Positions 49,522-58,298 of a stretch of DNA of 64,000 nt are shown one piece after another. Both the position numbers and the translations under genes were made by a program. Source of the stretch: JAEXNA01 sp041676625 (lineage in GTDB: Bacteria; Vulcanimicrobiota; Xenobia; Xenobiales; JADMJV01); contig JBAYRN010000016.1 in assembly GCA_041676625.1 (NCBI GenBank), positions 1-64,000 on the forward strand. Direction: 5' to 3'. Numbering within the stretch: the stretch's first letter is position 1; every line of letters begins with the position of its first letter. A model generated the notes under the pieces. The model saw nothing but the letters and a program-made list of their open reading frames with translations. It ran no database searches and had not been told where the DNA came from.

Positions 49522-50025
49522 TCGTCGGAAGAATCTGCCCAGGATACTATCGAAACTATTCCTCAGGCGCGCCGCCTTTCTGTACCTTTCTTGAACTCCC
49601 GTGCGTAGTGCTCGGTCAATGTTAAGAATTCGGGTTGAGGGTGGTCAGACGCAATTCTGTCTAAATCGATTTGAGGGCGCGTATCGGGAATACGTAACTG
49701 AAAATCGATGACGACAGAATTGATGGCTGGCCGCACTCGGCCCGAATTCTTAATGTTGACTGAGCACTAGGCGCGATCTCGGGTAGTCACGAGGCACCAA
49801 CCTATTCTATGCCCAGCCAACTATTTTGACGAGAACCGATAGTCCCTAAAAATAGTGACCTCAATAACCTTTTGTGGGTATCGGAGCGTCTCCTTGACCA
49901 CTGAGTAGTCTCAGGCGCTCACCATCAAAACAGGACACGAGTACCCGGATCAAGGTACGAACTCTTCCTGCGCAACGGGAGGCAAAGAGATATCATAAAA
50001 GCCCACGAAAGAAGAACACCAAAAT
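49522..50025. other. 504-base divergent intergenic region with palindromic site J
   Basis: No gene seen. Site J, TACCC-GGATCA-AGGTA at 49942-49957, matches TACY-N8-RGTA and lies 70 bases before the baeRF gene. A short perfect dyad CTGAG-TAGT-CTCAG lies at 49901-49914. TATCGGGAATACGTAACTG near 49684 resembles the extension of the other sites with two bases missing. The region would hold the promoters of both the MMPL gene (minus) and the baeRF gene (plus). Confidence 0.45.
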
Positions 50026-51171
50026 ATGAAAACCTCCTCTCTCAGTCGAAAAGCCATTGTCGAACTTTCCCAGGTGCAGTCGGATGCCTGCATAAGTCTT
50101 TTGATGTCGACGGCTTCTTCCGGAGCTCGCAGCCGGCAGGGCGCGGCTCGTTTCAAAAACCTCCTAACCAAGGCAGAAGTCGCCCTGAGCCGGAAGCAGG
50201 TTCGAGAAGATGAGATTGAAACGCTCCTCAAACCCGCTAAGCTGCTTCTTGGCGATACACCGTTCTGGTCGCACCGGACGGAGGGGTTGGCCGTCTATCT
50301 CGAGAGTGGCGCGATGCGACTGTTTCAATTGGCCTTTCCCGTGCAGGACCGCGTGGTGGTTGGCGAGCGCTTCCACGTAAGACCCTTACTGAAAGCAGCC
50401 GTTCAGGAAGATTTCTACATATTGAGTCTCAACCTTAAAGGGGTCCAACTTCTGCAGTGCGGCGAGCATGGAGTGCGAGAGTTTGCTCCCGAAGGCTTTC
50501 CCGAATCTCTACCGGAGGCGATGTCCATGAACACTTCGGACCATCAGCCGAACGGTTCCCGTCCGGAGGTCCACCATCGACAATATATGGGAATGGAAGA
50601 GAACCGCAAGGCTGCCATGGAGCAATGGTTGCGCTCTCTGGCTCGTGCGGTGGAGTCGTTCCTGGGCCCGCAAGGGCCCCCACTCATTTTAGCAGGGGTC
50701 CAATACGTTGTGGCCGAGTATCGCAAGCAAGACCGCTACCCACACACCCTCAGCGAAGCCGCTATCGGAAGTACCGAAAGAAAGTCCCACCAGGATTTGT
50801 TGGAGGTGGCCCGGCCAATACTGGAGGGATGTTCCGAGAAACGGCTTCAAGAACTGCTAGAACGTTACCAGTCGGGCCTGAACCAGGGGCGAAGCATAGC
50901 CGGGCTGCAAGCATGCCTTCGTGCGGCCACCGCCGGAACGGTGGATCACCTGCTGGTAGCCGAGGGAGCCACCAGTTGGGGTTCTTTTTGCGCCGACAGC
51001 CTGAAAGTAAGTCCGTTGGACCAGGAGCAGCCCGAGGCTGAAGAGCTGTTCGAGCGCGCCTGTCTGGATACCCTTAAGAACGGGGGCGATGTTAGTTTGC
51101 TCTCACCACTCTCATTTCCCAATGGAGACCAGATCACGGCCATCTTGCGCTTCTACGGAATTCCAGATTGA
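50026..51171 (+). CDS. baeRF-like protein (eRF1-related bacterial family)
   Basis: 381 residues. Matches my recollection of bacterial archaeo-eukaryotic release factor (baeRF) families, which share the middle and C-terminal fold of eRF1: WSHRTEGLAVYLESGAMRLFQLAFPVQDRVVVGERFHVRPLLKA and YILSLNLKGVQLLQCGEHGVREF in the first part and SFLGPQGPPLILAGVQYVVAEYRKQ in the second. Some families of this group are proposed to rescue ribosomes or act in stress-related translation control; direct proof is limited. The GGQ motif of true release factors is not visible. Cytoplasmic, monocistronic. Confidence 0.75.
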   Translation: MKTSSLSRKAIVELSQVQSDACISLLMSTASSGARSRQGAARFKNLLTKAEVALSRKQVREDEIETLLKPAKLLLGDTPFWSHRTEGLAVYLESGAMRLFQLAFPVQDRVVVGERFHVRPLLKAAVQEDFYILSLNLKGVQLLQCGEHGVREFAPEGFPESLPEAMSMNTSDHQPNGSRPEVHHRQYMGMEENRKAAMEQWLRSLARAVESFLGPQGPPLILAGVQYVVAEYRKQDRYPHTLSEAAIGSTERKSHQDLLEVARPILEGCSEKRLQELLERYQSGLNQGRSIAGLQACLRAATAGTVDHLLVAEGATSWGSFCADSLKVSPLDQEQPEAEELFERACLDTLKNGGDVSLLSPLSFPNGDQITAILRFYGIPD

Positions 51172-51430
51172 CAGATCTCTGTTTCGGTTCTCCTTTGGGT
51201 TTCGGTACTCCGGTCCTCGATCGTATGTACATTTCGTAATGGCGACCGGGTACACTTAACTCTTTCAGGGTTGCTTTAGATGGTCTAGCCTAAAGGTAGC
51301 GCGTTCCAATAGTTACTCGCTTGACGTAGTCCTCGAAGAACCCCACGACTCCGTCCTTTTTTACGCAAACCCCGTGTTCCACGCGCTAAGACAAAAGCAA
51401 TGTGACGCGGCACAGATTTGAGGAAAGCAC

Positions 51431-53566
51431 ATGCTACGACAGAATCACGCCAGACGACTCATATTGCTCTTGGCCCTACTGCTCACCGCCGTGATGAGCG
51501 GATGCGGAAGCTCCGACAATTTCGTCTTCACGGGCACCACTGGTCCTGGTCCTGGTCCCGGTCCCGGTCCCGGTCCCGTACCCGGAGCGGCTCCCACGGT
51601 CGTTTTCGTCTCTCCCGCCGACGGCTAGGAACTCGCTCCGATCAACGGCAGCGTACTCGCCATCTTTAGCGAGGCGATGAACCCCGCGACCCTTACCAAC
51701 TCTAGCTTCACTCTGACCGGCCCCAACGGAGCCCCCGTGGCCGGTACGGTGACCACCTTCGGTCGCTCCGCGGTCTTTGACCCGGCCACAAACCTGGTGC
51801 CCGGCGACACTTACGTAGCCGAAATCACCACCGGTGCCCAGGGCAACACGAACAACGCGCTCGCCGCCCCGTTCGTCTGGACCTTCACCGTCGAACCCCT
51901 CGACAACACGGCACCCACCGTGACCCTCACCGACCCAACCCCGGGTGAGGAAGGTGTAGCTCTCAACCGGAAAATCGCCGTAACCTTCAGTGAAGCGATG
52001 GACCCCGCCACCATCACGGACGCAACTTTCACCCTCAGCGGTCCCGACGGCCTGCTGCCCGGAACGTTCGACTTCCTGGGTCTGGCGGCCACCTTCACGC
52101 CCAACGCCAATCTGCTGGCCAATACCACCTACACCGCAACGGTCACTACCGGAGCCGAGGACCTTTCCAACAACGCCCTGGCCGCGGACTTCATCTGGAC
52201 TTTCAAAACCGGGACCAGTACCGACACCACCCGACCCACGGTGACCTTCACCGACCCGGTTAACAACGATACGGGAGTGGCCCTCAACAAGAGTATTCTG
52301 GCCGATTTCAGTGAGACGATGGATCCGTCCTCGGTCACTTCAAACTTCACGCTTACCGGACCGAACAACGCCACGATTACCGGAACCGTCACCTACGTCG
52401 GTCTGCAGGCAACGTTTGACCCCGTGGGACCTCTTGCAGCCAACACGCTCTATACCGCGACCGTCACAACGGGCGCCGAAGATCTGGCCGGTAACGCCCT
52501 GGCCGAAGATTTCATCTGGACATTCAGAACAGGTGCCGTGATCGACTTGGGTCGCCCGACGATAGTCTCGACCGATCCTGAAGACGACGAGATGAACGTG
52601 GTGAGCAACGACATCAAAGCCACTTTCAGCGAAAGTATGGCTCCAGCCTCGCTCAATACAGTCACCTTCCTGGTGAGAAACACGGACCTGAACACCGCGG
52701 TCCTGGGTACAGTGAGTTATAACGCGGCCACGAAAACCGCCACGTTCGTTCCCACGGGCGGCCTCCTGACCGATACGAACTATCAAGCCACCATCACTAC
52801 CGGCGCTGAGGATAGTACCGGAAACTCCCTGGCCATAAATTTTGTCTGGACCTTCAAAACGTCCATCGTGATTCTGGGGGCGATTGAGCCTTTCGGAGGG
52901 TTCGGCGGTAGCGCCGGCATGACCAACCAGGGTCTCGACACGGTCGTTGAGGGAGACTTCGGAACAACGGCTACCGCGGCCACGTCGATCACCCGATTTC
53001 GCGATTCTACCGGAGCGGTGTTCATGGTAACGCCCGCTAACAACGGTCTGGTAACGGGTGTTATCGTGGCCGGAGGAACTAAGGCCCAGAAGGCGCTGGC
53101 CGACGCACGCCTTGCCCACACCAGGCTTAGTGGGCTTCCCGCGGATGTTACCCTCGGCGACACACAGCTCGGAGGGCAAACGTTTGGCCCAGGCGTCTAC
53201 AGAATAAACGGAGGCGCTCTGATCACCCAAGGACTCAACCTGACCTTGAACGGAGGTCCGAACGACGTGTGGGTCTTCCAGGCCGTTACGCTCACCGTGG
53301 GTAGCGGAACTCAGACCAGTGAGGTGCTCCTGACCGGCGGCGCTCAGAGTAAGAACGTTTACTGGGTGCTAAGCGAGGCCGCGACCATCAACGCCACGAC
53401 CGGTTTGGCACCAGGCGTGGAGATGGTAGGAACCATCCTGGCGGAATCCGCGGTGACCTTCTCAGTGGCCGGAGCGACGCTGTTCAACTCACCCACTCTG
53501 ACCGGCCGTGCCATTGCCCTTACCGCTTCCGTCACCATGGTTAACACGATCATCAACCTCCCCTAA
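51431..53566 (+). pseudogene. Ice-binding (DUF3494) surface lipoprotein with SbsA-type Ig repeats, interrupted by an in-frame TAG
   Basis: One continuous reading frame except for TAG at 51626-51628. Before it: a lipoprotein signal (LLLALLLTAVMSGC) and a Gly-Pro linker, then PTVVFVSPADG. After it: ELAPINGSVLAIFSEAMNPATLTNSSF, which completes the same Ig-like (Big_5/SbsA) domain. About four such domains follow (TVTLTDPTPGEEGVALNRKIAVTFSEAMDP and similar), then a C-terminal ice-binding domain: GTKAQKALADARLAHTRL, LGGQTFGPGVYRING, DVWVFQAVTLTVGSGTQ, GAQSKNVYWVLSEAATIN, GRAIAL. DUF3494 domains bind ice crystals or act as adhesins. TAG ends other genes here, so readthrough is not the default; a sequence error or a recent nonsense mutation is more likely. 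A strong terminator follows. Confidence 0.88.
51542..51577 (+). repeat. GGTCCY hexamer repeat coding for Gly-Pro
   Basis: Six tandem hexamers (two GGTCCT then four GGTCCC) encode a Gly-Pro linker between the lipobox and the first Ig-like domain. Changes in copy number would stay in frame. Confidence 0.85.
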
Positions 53567-53609
53567 ACGCCTCGAACTTCGACGGTGGCTACACCGTGGG
53601 AGAACAAAG

Positions 53610-53636
53610 GGCCCGGCCAAAAGCCGGGCCTTTTTT
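53610..53636 (+). terminator. Strong rho-independent terminator
   Basis: Perfect 8-base GC-only stem GGCCCGGC / GCCGGGCC with loop CAAAA followed by six T. It lies 44 bases after the stop codon of the ice-binding protein and 11 bases before the convergent histidine kinase gene. Confidence 0.92.
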
Positions 53637-53646
53637 CGTGGAGCTC

Positions 53647-55341
53647 CTAGTGGTCCAGCGTCTCCCGCACTCGGGAGCACAGCTCTGCCCGGGAAAACGG
53701 CTTGGCCAAGAACCTGGCACCCGCTGGAGCCAGACTGCTTTTGAGAACGTCGTCGGCATAGCCGCTCATGAAGAGAATCTTCAGGTCCGGTGTGGATTCT
53801 TTGAGGGTTGCGGCAAGTTGGAAGCCACTCATCCGTGGCATCACCACGTCGGTCAACAGGATCGAGGGCGGCAACGGGAGAGAACGGAAGAGTTCCAGCG
53901 CTTGCGGACCCGACTCTGCCGAGAGAATCCGATAGCCTTCTTGTTCCAGGATGCGACATGCAATCTTTCTAACTCCTGGCTCATCCTCCACGACTAGAAC
54001 CGTTTCACCTCTCACCCGCCCAGCCCGCCTTGTGCTCACGGCCGGTGGTGCCACTTCCAGTTCTGATTGAGAGGCGGGCAGAAAGAGTGAGAAACAAGTT
54101 CCCTTTCCCACCTCACTATCGAGTTCGATAAAACCCAGGCTACGATCCGCGATGGCAGCGGCCGTTGCCAAACCAAGCCCACGACCCTTGCTCTTGTCTT
54201 TCGTGGTGAAGAAAGGCTCGTAGACCCTGTCCCGAATCTCGAGCGGGATTCCGCGGCCCTGGTCACGCACCGAAACCACGGCATACCGGCCGCAAGGCTT
54301 GCCACCTTCCACCTGTCCTTCCGACAGGTGGGCCCAGCGAGTCTCGATTCGGAGCTTCCCTCCATCAGGCATGGCGTCACGAGCGTTGAGAGCAAAGTTC
54401 ATTAGAACCTGTTCGATCTGGCTTGGCACCGCACAAACCTGCAAAACCTCATGGCAAAGGGCGTTCTCAATCACGAACTCCTCCCCGACCGCGGAGGAAA
54501 CAAGATCCATCAGTTCTTTGACAACCTGATTGAGGTCGAAGACCACCTTCCCCTCCTCTTGTCGCCGGCCGAGACCCAACAGTTGATAGGTGAGGCGTGA
54601 GGCACGTTCACTGGCATCTCTGATATCGAGCAGCAACTCCCTATTCGGGTCCTCCGGATCCAGCTGCGATAGAATCAGCTCGCTGCCACCCCTCACGATA
54701 GATAGAATGTTGTTGAAGTCATGGGCTATTCCGCCCGCGAGCCGGCCCAAAGCCTCCATTTTCTGAGAACGAAGCAATTGGCTGAACAGGCGGTTTCTCT
54801 CGGTGACATCGAACAGAACCATACGGATCTGCTCAACAGGAGTACTGACCATGGACGCCTCAACCAGAACAGACGGGGAGGTCTCTTTGCCCACCAGTCG
54901 CATTTCGTACACCGGCAAGCGACCCTCTTTCAGCAGCTCCCGATGTCTAAGGTAGAAACTGTCGGAATCTTCCTGGTGAACAAACTTGGCCAGAGGCTGA
55001 GCTATAAGCTCTTCGGGGGTCTCGCCGAGCAGTTTCGAAGCCGCCAGATTGCAACCGATGATCCCGCCCTTCAAGTCGAGAGACAGATAGCCCACCGGAG
55101 CCATCTGGTAAAGATCGAAGTAGAGCTCCCGAGATTGCTCCAGTTCATCTCTAGCTTGGCGAAGCTCCTCATTTTGCATTTCCAGTTCGATCTGGTGCAC
55201 CCTCAGCTCGTAGAGCAACGATTCGACCGACGAGTCGACACACCGTTCCCTCTGCTCGAGACTGAATTCTTCCTTATACCGTTGCTCGGCCCGTCTTCTG
55301 TAGTCGTTATCCAGGGCAGGCCCCGGGTCAGATCGATCCAT
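53647..55341 (-). CDS. Hybrid histidine kinase (PAS-HisKA-HATPase-REC)
   Basis: 564 residues from the ATG at 55341, which overlaps the end of the CheB-CheR gene by 14 bases and has GAGGAAG in front. Coiled N-terminus, PAS domain (about 75-180, YQMAPVGYLSLDLKGGI), phosphoacceptor H207 in LAGGIAHDFNNILS, N-box LMNFALNARDAMP, VRDQGRGIP, FFTTK and GRGLGLATAAAI, then a receiver domain at about 445-560 with LLTDVVMPRMSG and K in FLAKPF. No membrane helix, so a cytoplasmic sensor. It is transcribed after the CheB-CheR protein, which probably works with it. Confidence 0.93.
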   Translation of the reverse strand: MDRSDPGPALDNDYRRRAEQRYKEEFSLEQRERCVDSSVESLLYELRVHQIELEMQNEELRQARDELEQSRELYFDLYQMAPVGYLSLDLKGGIIGCNLAASKLLGETPEELIAQPLAKFVHQEDSDSFYLRHRELLKEGRLPVYEMRLVGKETSPSVLVEASMVSTPVEQIRMVLFDVTERNRLFSQLLRSQKMEALGRLAGGIAHDFNNILSIVRGGSELILSQLDPEDPNRELLLDIRDASERASRLTYQLLGLGRRQEEGKVVFDLNQVVKELMDLVSSAVGEEFVIENALCHEVLQVCAVPSQIEQVLMNFALNARDAMPDGGKLRIETRWAHLSEGQVEGGKPCGRYAVVSVRDQGRGIPLEIRDRVYEPFFTTKDKSKGRGLGLATAAAIADRSLGFIELDSEVGKGTCFSLFLPASQSELEVAPPAVSTRRAGRVRGETVLVVEDEPGVRKIACRILEQEGYRILSAESGPQALELFRSLPLPPSILLTDVVMPRMSGFQLAATLKESTPDLKILFMSGYADDVLKSSLAPAGARFLAKPFSRAELCSRVRETLDH

Positions 55342-58258
55342 CGCCGACTTCCTCAACTCCCACGGGCTCACTGGTGGCAAACCAACCCGTGGATGAGCCC
55401 AAACCTTTGGGTAGAGGGACGACAGTAGAACGAAACAGCCGGTAACCGTCCAAAGATTCGAGGTAAAGACGGAATTCAAGTTTGAAGGTATAGCCCTTCT
55501 GAATCCCTTCATTCCAGGCTCTTAATACCGGAACTCGGTCGTCAGGATGGACCAGTTCCACCCACCCCAGCCCCCGAAGTTCCGAAATAGGTAGCTTCGT
55601 GAGCTTACCCCATTGAGGACCGAAGTAGTTTCCCATCCCTTCGGCGGAAGAGGTCCACACCAATTGGGGAAGAGACTCCGCCAGGGTTCGCAGCCAATGC
55701 TCGCTGGCTTCAATGGCGTCGCGGGCGAGTTTCATTTCGGTGATCTCAATGAAAGTGATCACCGCACCCTCGATTACGTTGTCGAGAGTCCTGTAGGGAT
55801 GGATTCGGAGAAGGAACCAGTGATGAGCATTGTCTTCGACTTCGAACTCTTTGGGGATCAAAGTGTCGAGCACCCCTTGCACATCGGAGATGAGAGAATC
55901 GTATCTGAGTAAATTCGAGCTTATGTGACCCACCGGGCGGCCGACGTCGCTCGGGATCAGATTGAGCACCCGGGTCACGGCCGGGGTGAACCGCATGATG
56001 GTGAGTTTGTGATCCACAAAAACTGTTCCCACCCCCGTGCCGGCCAGCAAATTGTTCATATCGTTGTTCACTCTGGTCAGATCCGAGAGTTTGACCTGAA
56101 GCTCGGTATTGACGGTTGTGAGCTCCTCGTTCACGGACTGTAGCTCTTCCTTCGAGGTCTCCAACTCCTCATTGGTCGATTGGAGTTCCTCGTTCACGGA
56201 CTGCAGCTCTTCGTTCGAGGAGCGGAGTTCTTCGTTGGTGGTCTCCAGGGCTTCCGTGGTCGCGTCGAGATACTCGTCCTTGCGCCGTAGCTCCGCCCTT
56301 AGCTTCTCGACCACCAACGAAGCCTCGGTCGCGGGCATTGCCGGCTCCGCGTCGGTGGGGGGCGGCTCCTGCTGCGACCTTTGAAAAACAACCAGTTGCA
56401 GCGGCGGTTGATTCGAATCGGGTGGAATGAAGAGTACCGTCAGACGGAAAGGAGATCCCCCCCCGTCCAGGGAGAGCTGAAGACCTGACCGGCTCGCCGC
56501 CTCCTTGCTTTTCGCGCTCTCTCGTAAAGCAATCTGGAGAGTCCGCCGAAGACCGGGTCGAGCCATCTTGACGATATTCATCTCGGCGTATCCCGGAGTT
56601 GTTTCAAGATAGTCGCCGACCTGACCATGAATATAGATGATGTTGCCTTCGATATCGACCAACACGGCTGTAGCCTCGAAAGCCGCGATCAAGTGTGTCT
56701 CGATCAAGGAACGGGGATTCCAAGATTTGGCGGACACGGGCTGGTGGGTCGTCAACTCCCTGGGCCGGAAAGCATTCATGCCCACCCGGCCCGGGCTGCG
56801 ACCTAACTTGCGGCGATAGATCCTGTGTTTAGGAAACATAGGTGCAAATAGCTGCGAGGAGCCACTGACCGTCTCGGCTGAGCCGAGGAAGAGATAGCCG
56901 TTGGGGCTAAGCGCATAGTGAGCCAGCGAAAGCACTCTCTCATGGAGTTCGGCGTTCATATAGATAAGAACGTTTCGGCAAGAGAATAGGTCGATTCGCG
57001 AGAAGGGCGGATCTCGAGTTAGATCGTGTTCCGAAAAAACCAGCAGGTCCCGGATCGACTTCTTGATGGCATAGCAACCGGTCTCGGGTTGATAGGTGAA
57101 GTGCCGGGCCAGTCTCTCCGGTGAGACGTCGTTGGTGATAGCAGGACCGAAAATTCCCGCCCGCGCCGAATCGATCGCCATCGGATCAAGGTCGGTGGCG
57201 AAGATCTGAGTCCTGAAATCCTGCTTCAACTTCTCTTTCTGCTCTTGCAACAGTATCGCGAGAGAATAGGCTTCTTCGCCGGTGGAGCATCCGGCCACCC
57301 AAATTCGGATAGGCGTACCTTCTCGGTCCCTAACTAGCCCGGGAAAGATCTCCTCTTCGAGCACTTGAAAAGCCTCACTGTCTCGGAAGAAGCGGGTGAC
57401 TCCGATCAACAAGTCGCGAAAGAGAGCGTCGGCCTCCGCCGGATCGCCCTCCAGACACTCGAGATAGCTCCGGGGATCGCTCACGTTCTGCACGGCCATA
57501 CGCCTCTCGAGACGGCGTTTTAAGGTATTATGTTTGTAGCCCTCAAAATCGTAACCGCTCTGTAGACGGAGTGCCTTCAATATTCCCCCCAGAACGTCCG
57601 GACTCCAAAGCTCACCACCCTTTTCCGGATAGGTTGTCTTTCGGGTATGTTCAAGGAAGGCCAGAAGACGAGCGGGCATATCCTCCGGGGGCAAGCAAAA
57701 GTCGGCCAGGCCGGTGGCCAGAGCGCTACGCGGCATGCCCTGCTGAGAGGCGGTGTCCGGCTCCTGTATCATTACTAGCCCTCCCCCCGCCTTGATGGAC
57801 CGAATTCCGTGGGTCCCGTCCGAACCGCCGCCCGACATGATGATCCCCATGGCGGCTTCCTCCTGGTCGAAAGCCAGGCTCTCAAAAAAATGGTCTATGG
57901 GCAGCCTGTGCCCCCGAGGATGGGAGGGCTCTTGGAGCCACAGACAACCCTGGCGTATAGAAACGTTATGGGCTGGAGGAAGGATATAGACGGTGTCCGC
58001 CTTTATGCGGATGCCGTCATCTATCTCTACCACCTCCATGCTGGTCTGCCGCGCAATGAGCTCCACCAGAATGCTCTCGTGATCGGGCGAAAGATGCTGT
58101 ACCAAAACGAAGGCGAGGCCATGGTTTTTACCGGGATAGTGCGAAAAAAAAGCTTCGAAAGCGGGTAGACCCCCGGCCGAGGCTCCGATGCCCACGACCC
58201 CTCGCACCGTCTGATCGGCTGAGTTGCCTCTGCTTTCTGGTTGCTTTTCAGTTTTCAT
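55328..58258 (-). CDS. CheB-CheR-PAS-PAS fusion signalling protein (copy 2)
   Basis: 976 residues. CheB domain with catalytic S27 in GIGASAGG and H55 in VQHLSPDH and Asp in GGGSDGTHG; CheR domain with SAM motif VAGCSTGEEAYSLAI; coiled coil of NEELQS repeats (about 670-730); two PAS domains (one after NNLLAGTGVGTVFVDHKLTIMRF, one at the C-terminus with WTSSAEGMGNYFGPQWGKL). It lacks a receiver. Paralogous to the protein at 14222 but with a second PAS. No chemotaxis genes nearby; next to a hybrid kinase on the same strand. Confidence 0.93.
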   Translation of the reverse strand: MKTEKQPESRGNSADQTVRGVVGIGASAGGLPAFEAFFSHYPGKNHGLAFVLVQHLSPDHESILVELIARQTSMEVVEIDDGIRIKADTVYILPPAHNVSIRQGCLWLQEPSHPRGHRLPIDHFFESLAFDQEEAAMGIIMSGGGSDGTHGIRSIKAGGGLVMIQEPDTASQQGMPRSALATGLADFCLPPEDMPARLLAFLEHTRKTTYPEKGGELWSPDVLGGILKALRLQSGYDFEGYKHNTLKRRLERRMAVQNVSDPRSYLECLEGDPAEADALFRDLLIGVTRFFRDSEAFQVLEEEIFPGLVRDREGTPIRIWVAGCSTGEEAYSLAILLQEQKEKLKQDFRTQIFATDLDPMAIDSARAGIFGPAITNDVSPERLARHFTYQPETGCYAIKKSIRDLLVFSEHDLTRDPPFSRIDLFSCRNVLIYMNAELHERVLSLAHYALSPNGYLFLGSAETVSGSSQLFAPMFPKHRIYRRKLGRSPGRVGMNAFRPRELTTHQPVSAKSWNPRSLIETHLIAAFEATAVLVDIEGNIIYIHGQVGDYLETTPGYAEMNIVKMARPGLRRTLQIALRESAKSKEAASRSGLQLSLDGGGSPFRLTVLFIPPDSNQPPLQLVVFQRSQQEPPPTDAEPAMPATEASLVVEKLRAELRRKDEYLDATTEALETTNEELRSSNEELQSVNEELQSTNEELETSKEELQSVNEELTTVNTELQVKLSDLTRVNNDMNNLLAGTGVGTVFVDHKLTIMRFTPAVTRVLNLIPSDVGRPVGHISSNLLRYDSLISDVQGVLDTLIPKEFEVEDNAHHWFLLRIHPYRTLDNVIEGAVITFIEITEMKLARDAIEASEHWLRTLAESLPQLVWTSSAEGMGNYFGPQWGKLTKLPISELRGLGWVELVHPDDRVPVLRAWNEGIQKGYTFKLEFRLYLESLDGYRLFRSTVVPLPKGLGSSTGWFATSEPVGVEEVGDGSI

Positions 58259-58298
58259 CAGGGTCCCCGCGTTAAATCACGATTTCAGAAATCGGCGG

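Noticed and set aside
51626..51628. Genome-wide recoding of TAG
   Set aside because: TAG ends several clearly normal genes in this window, so general reassignment is not supported.
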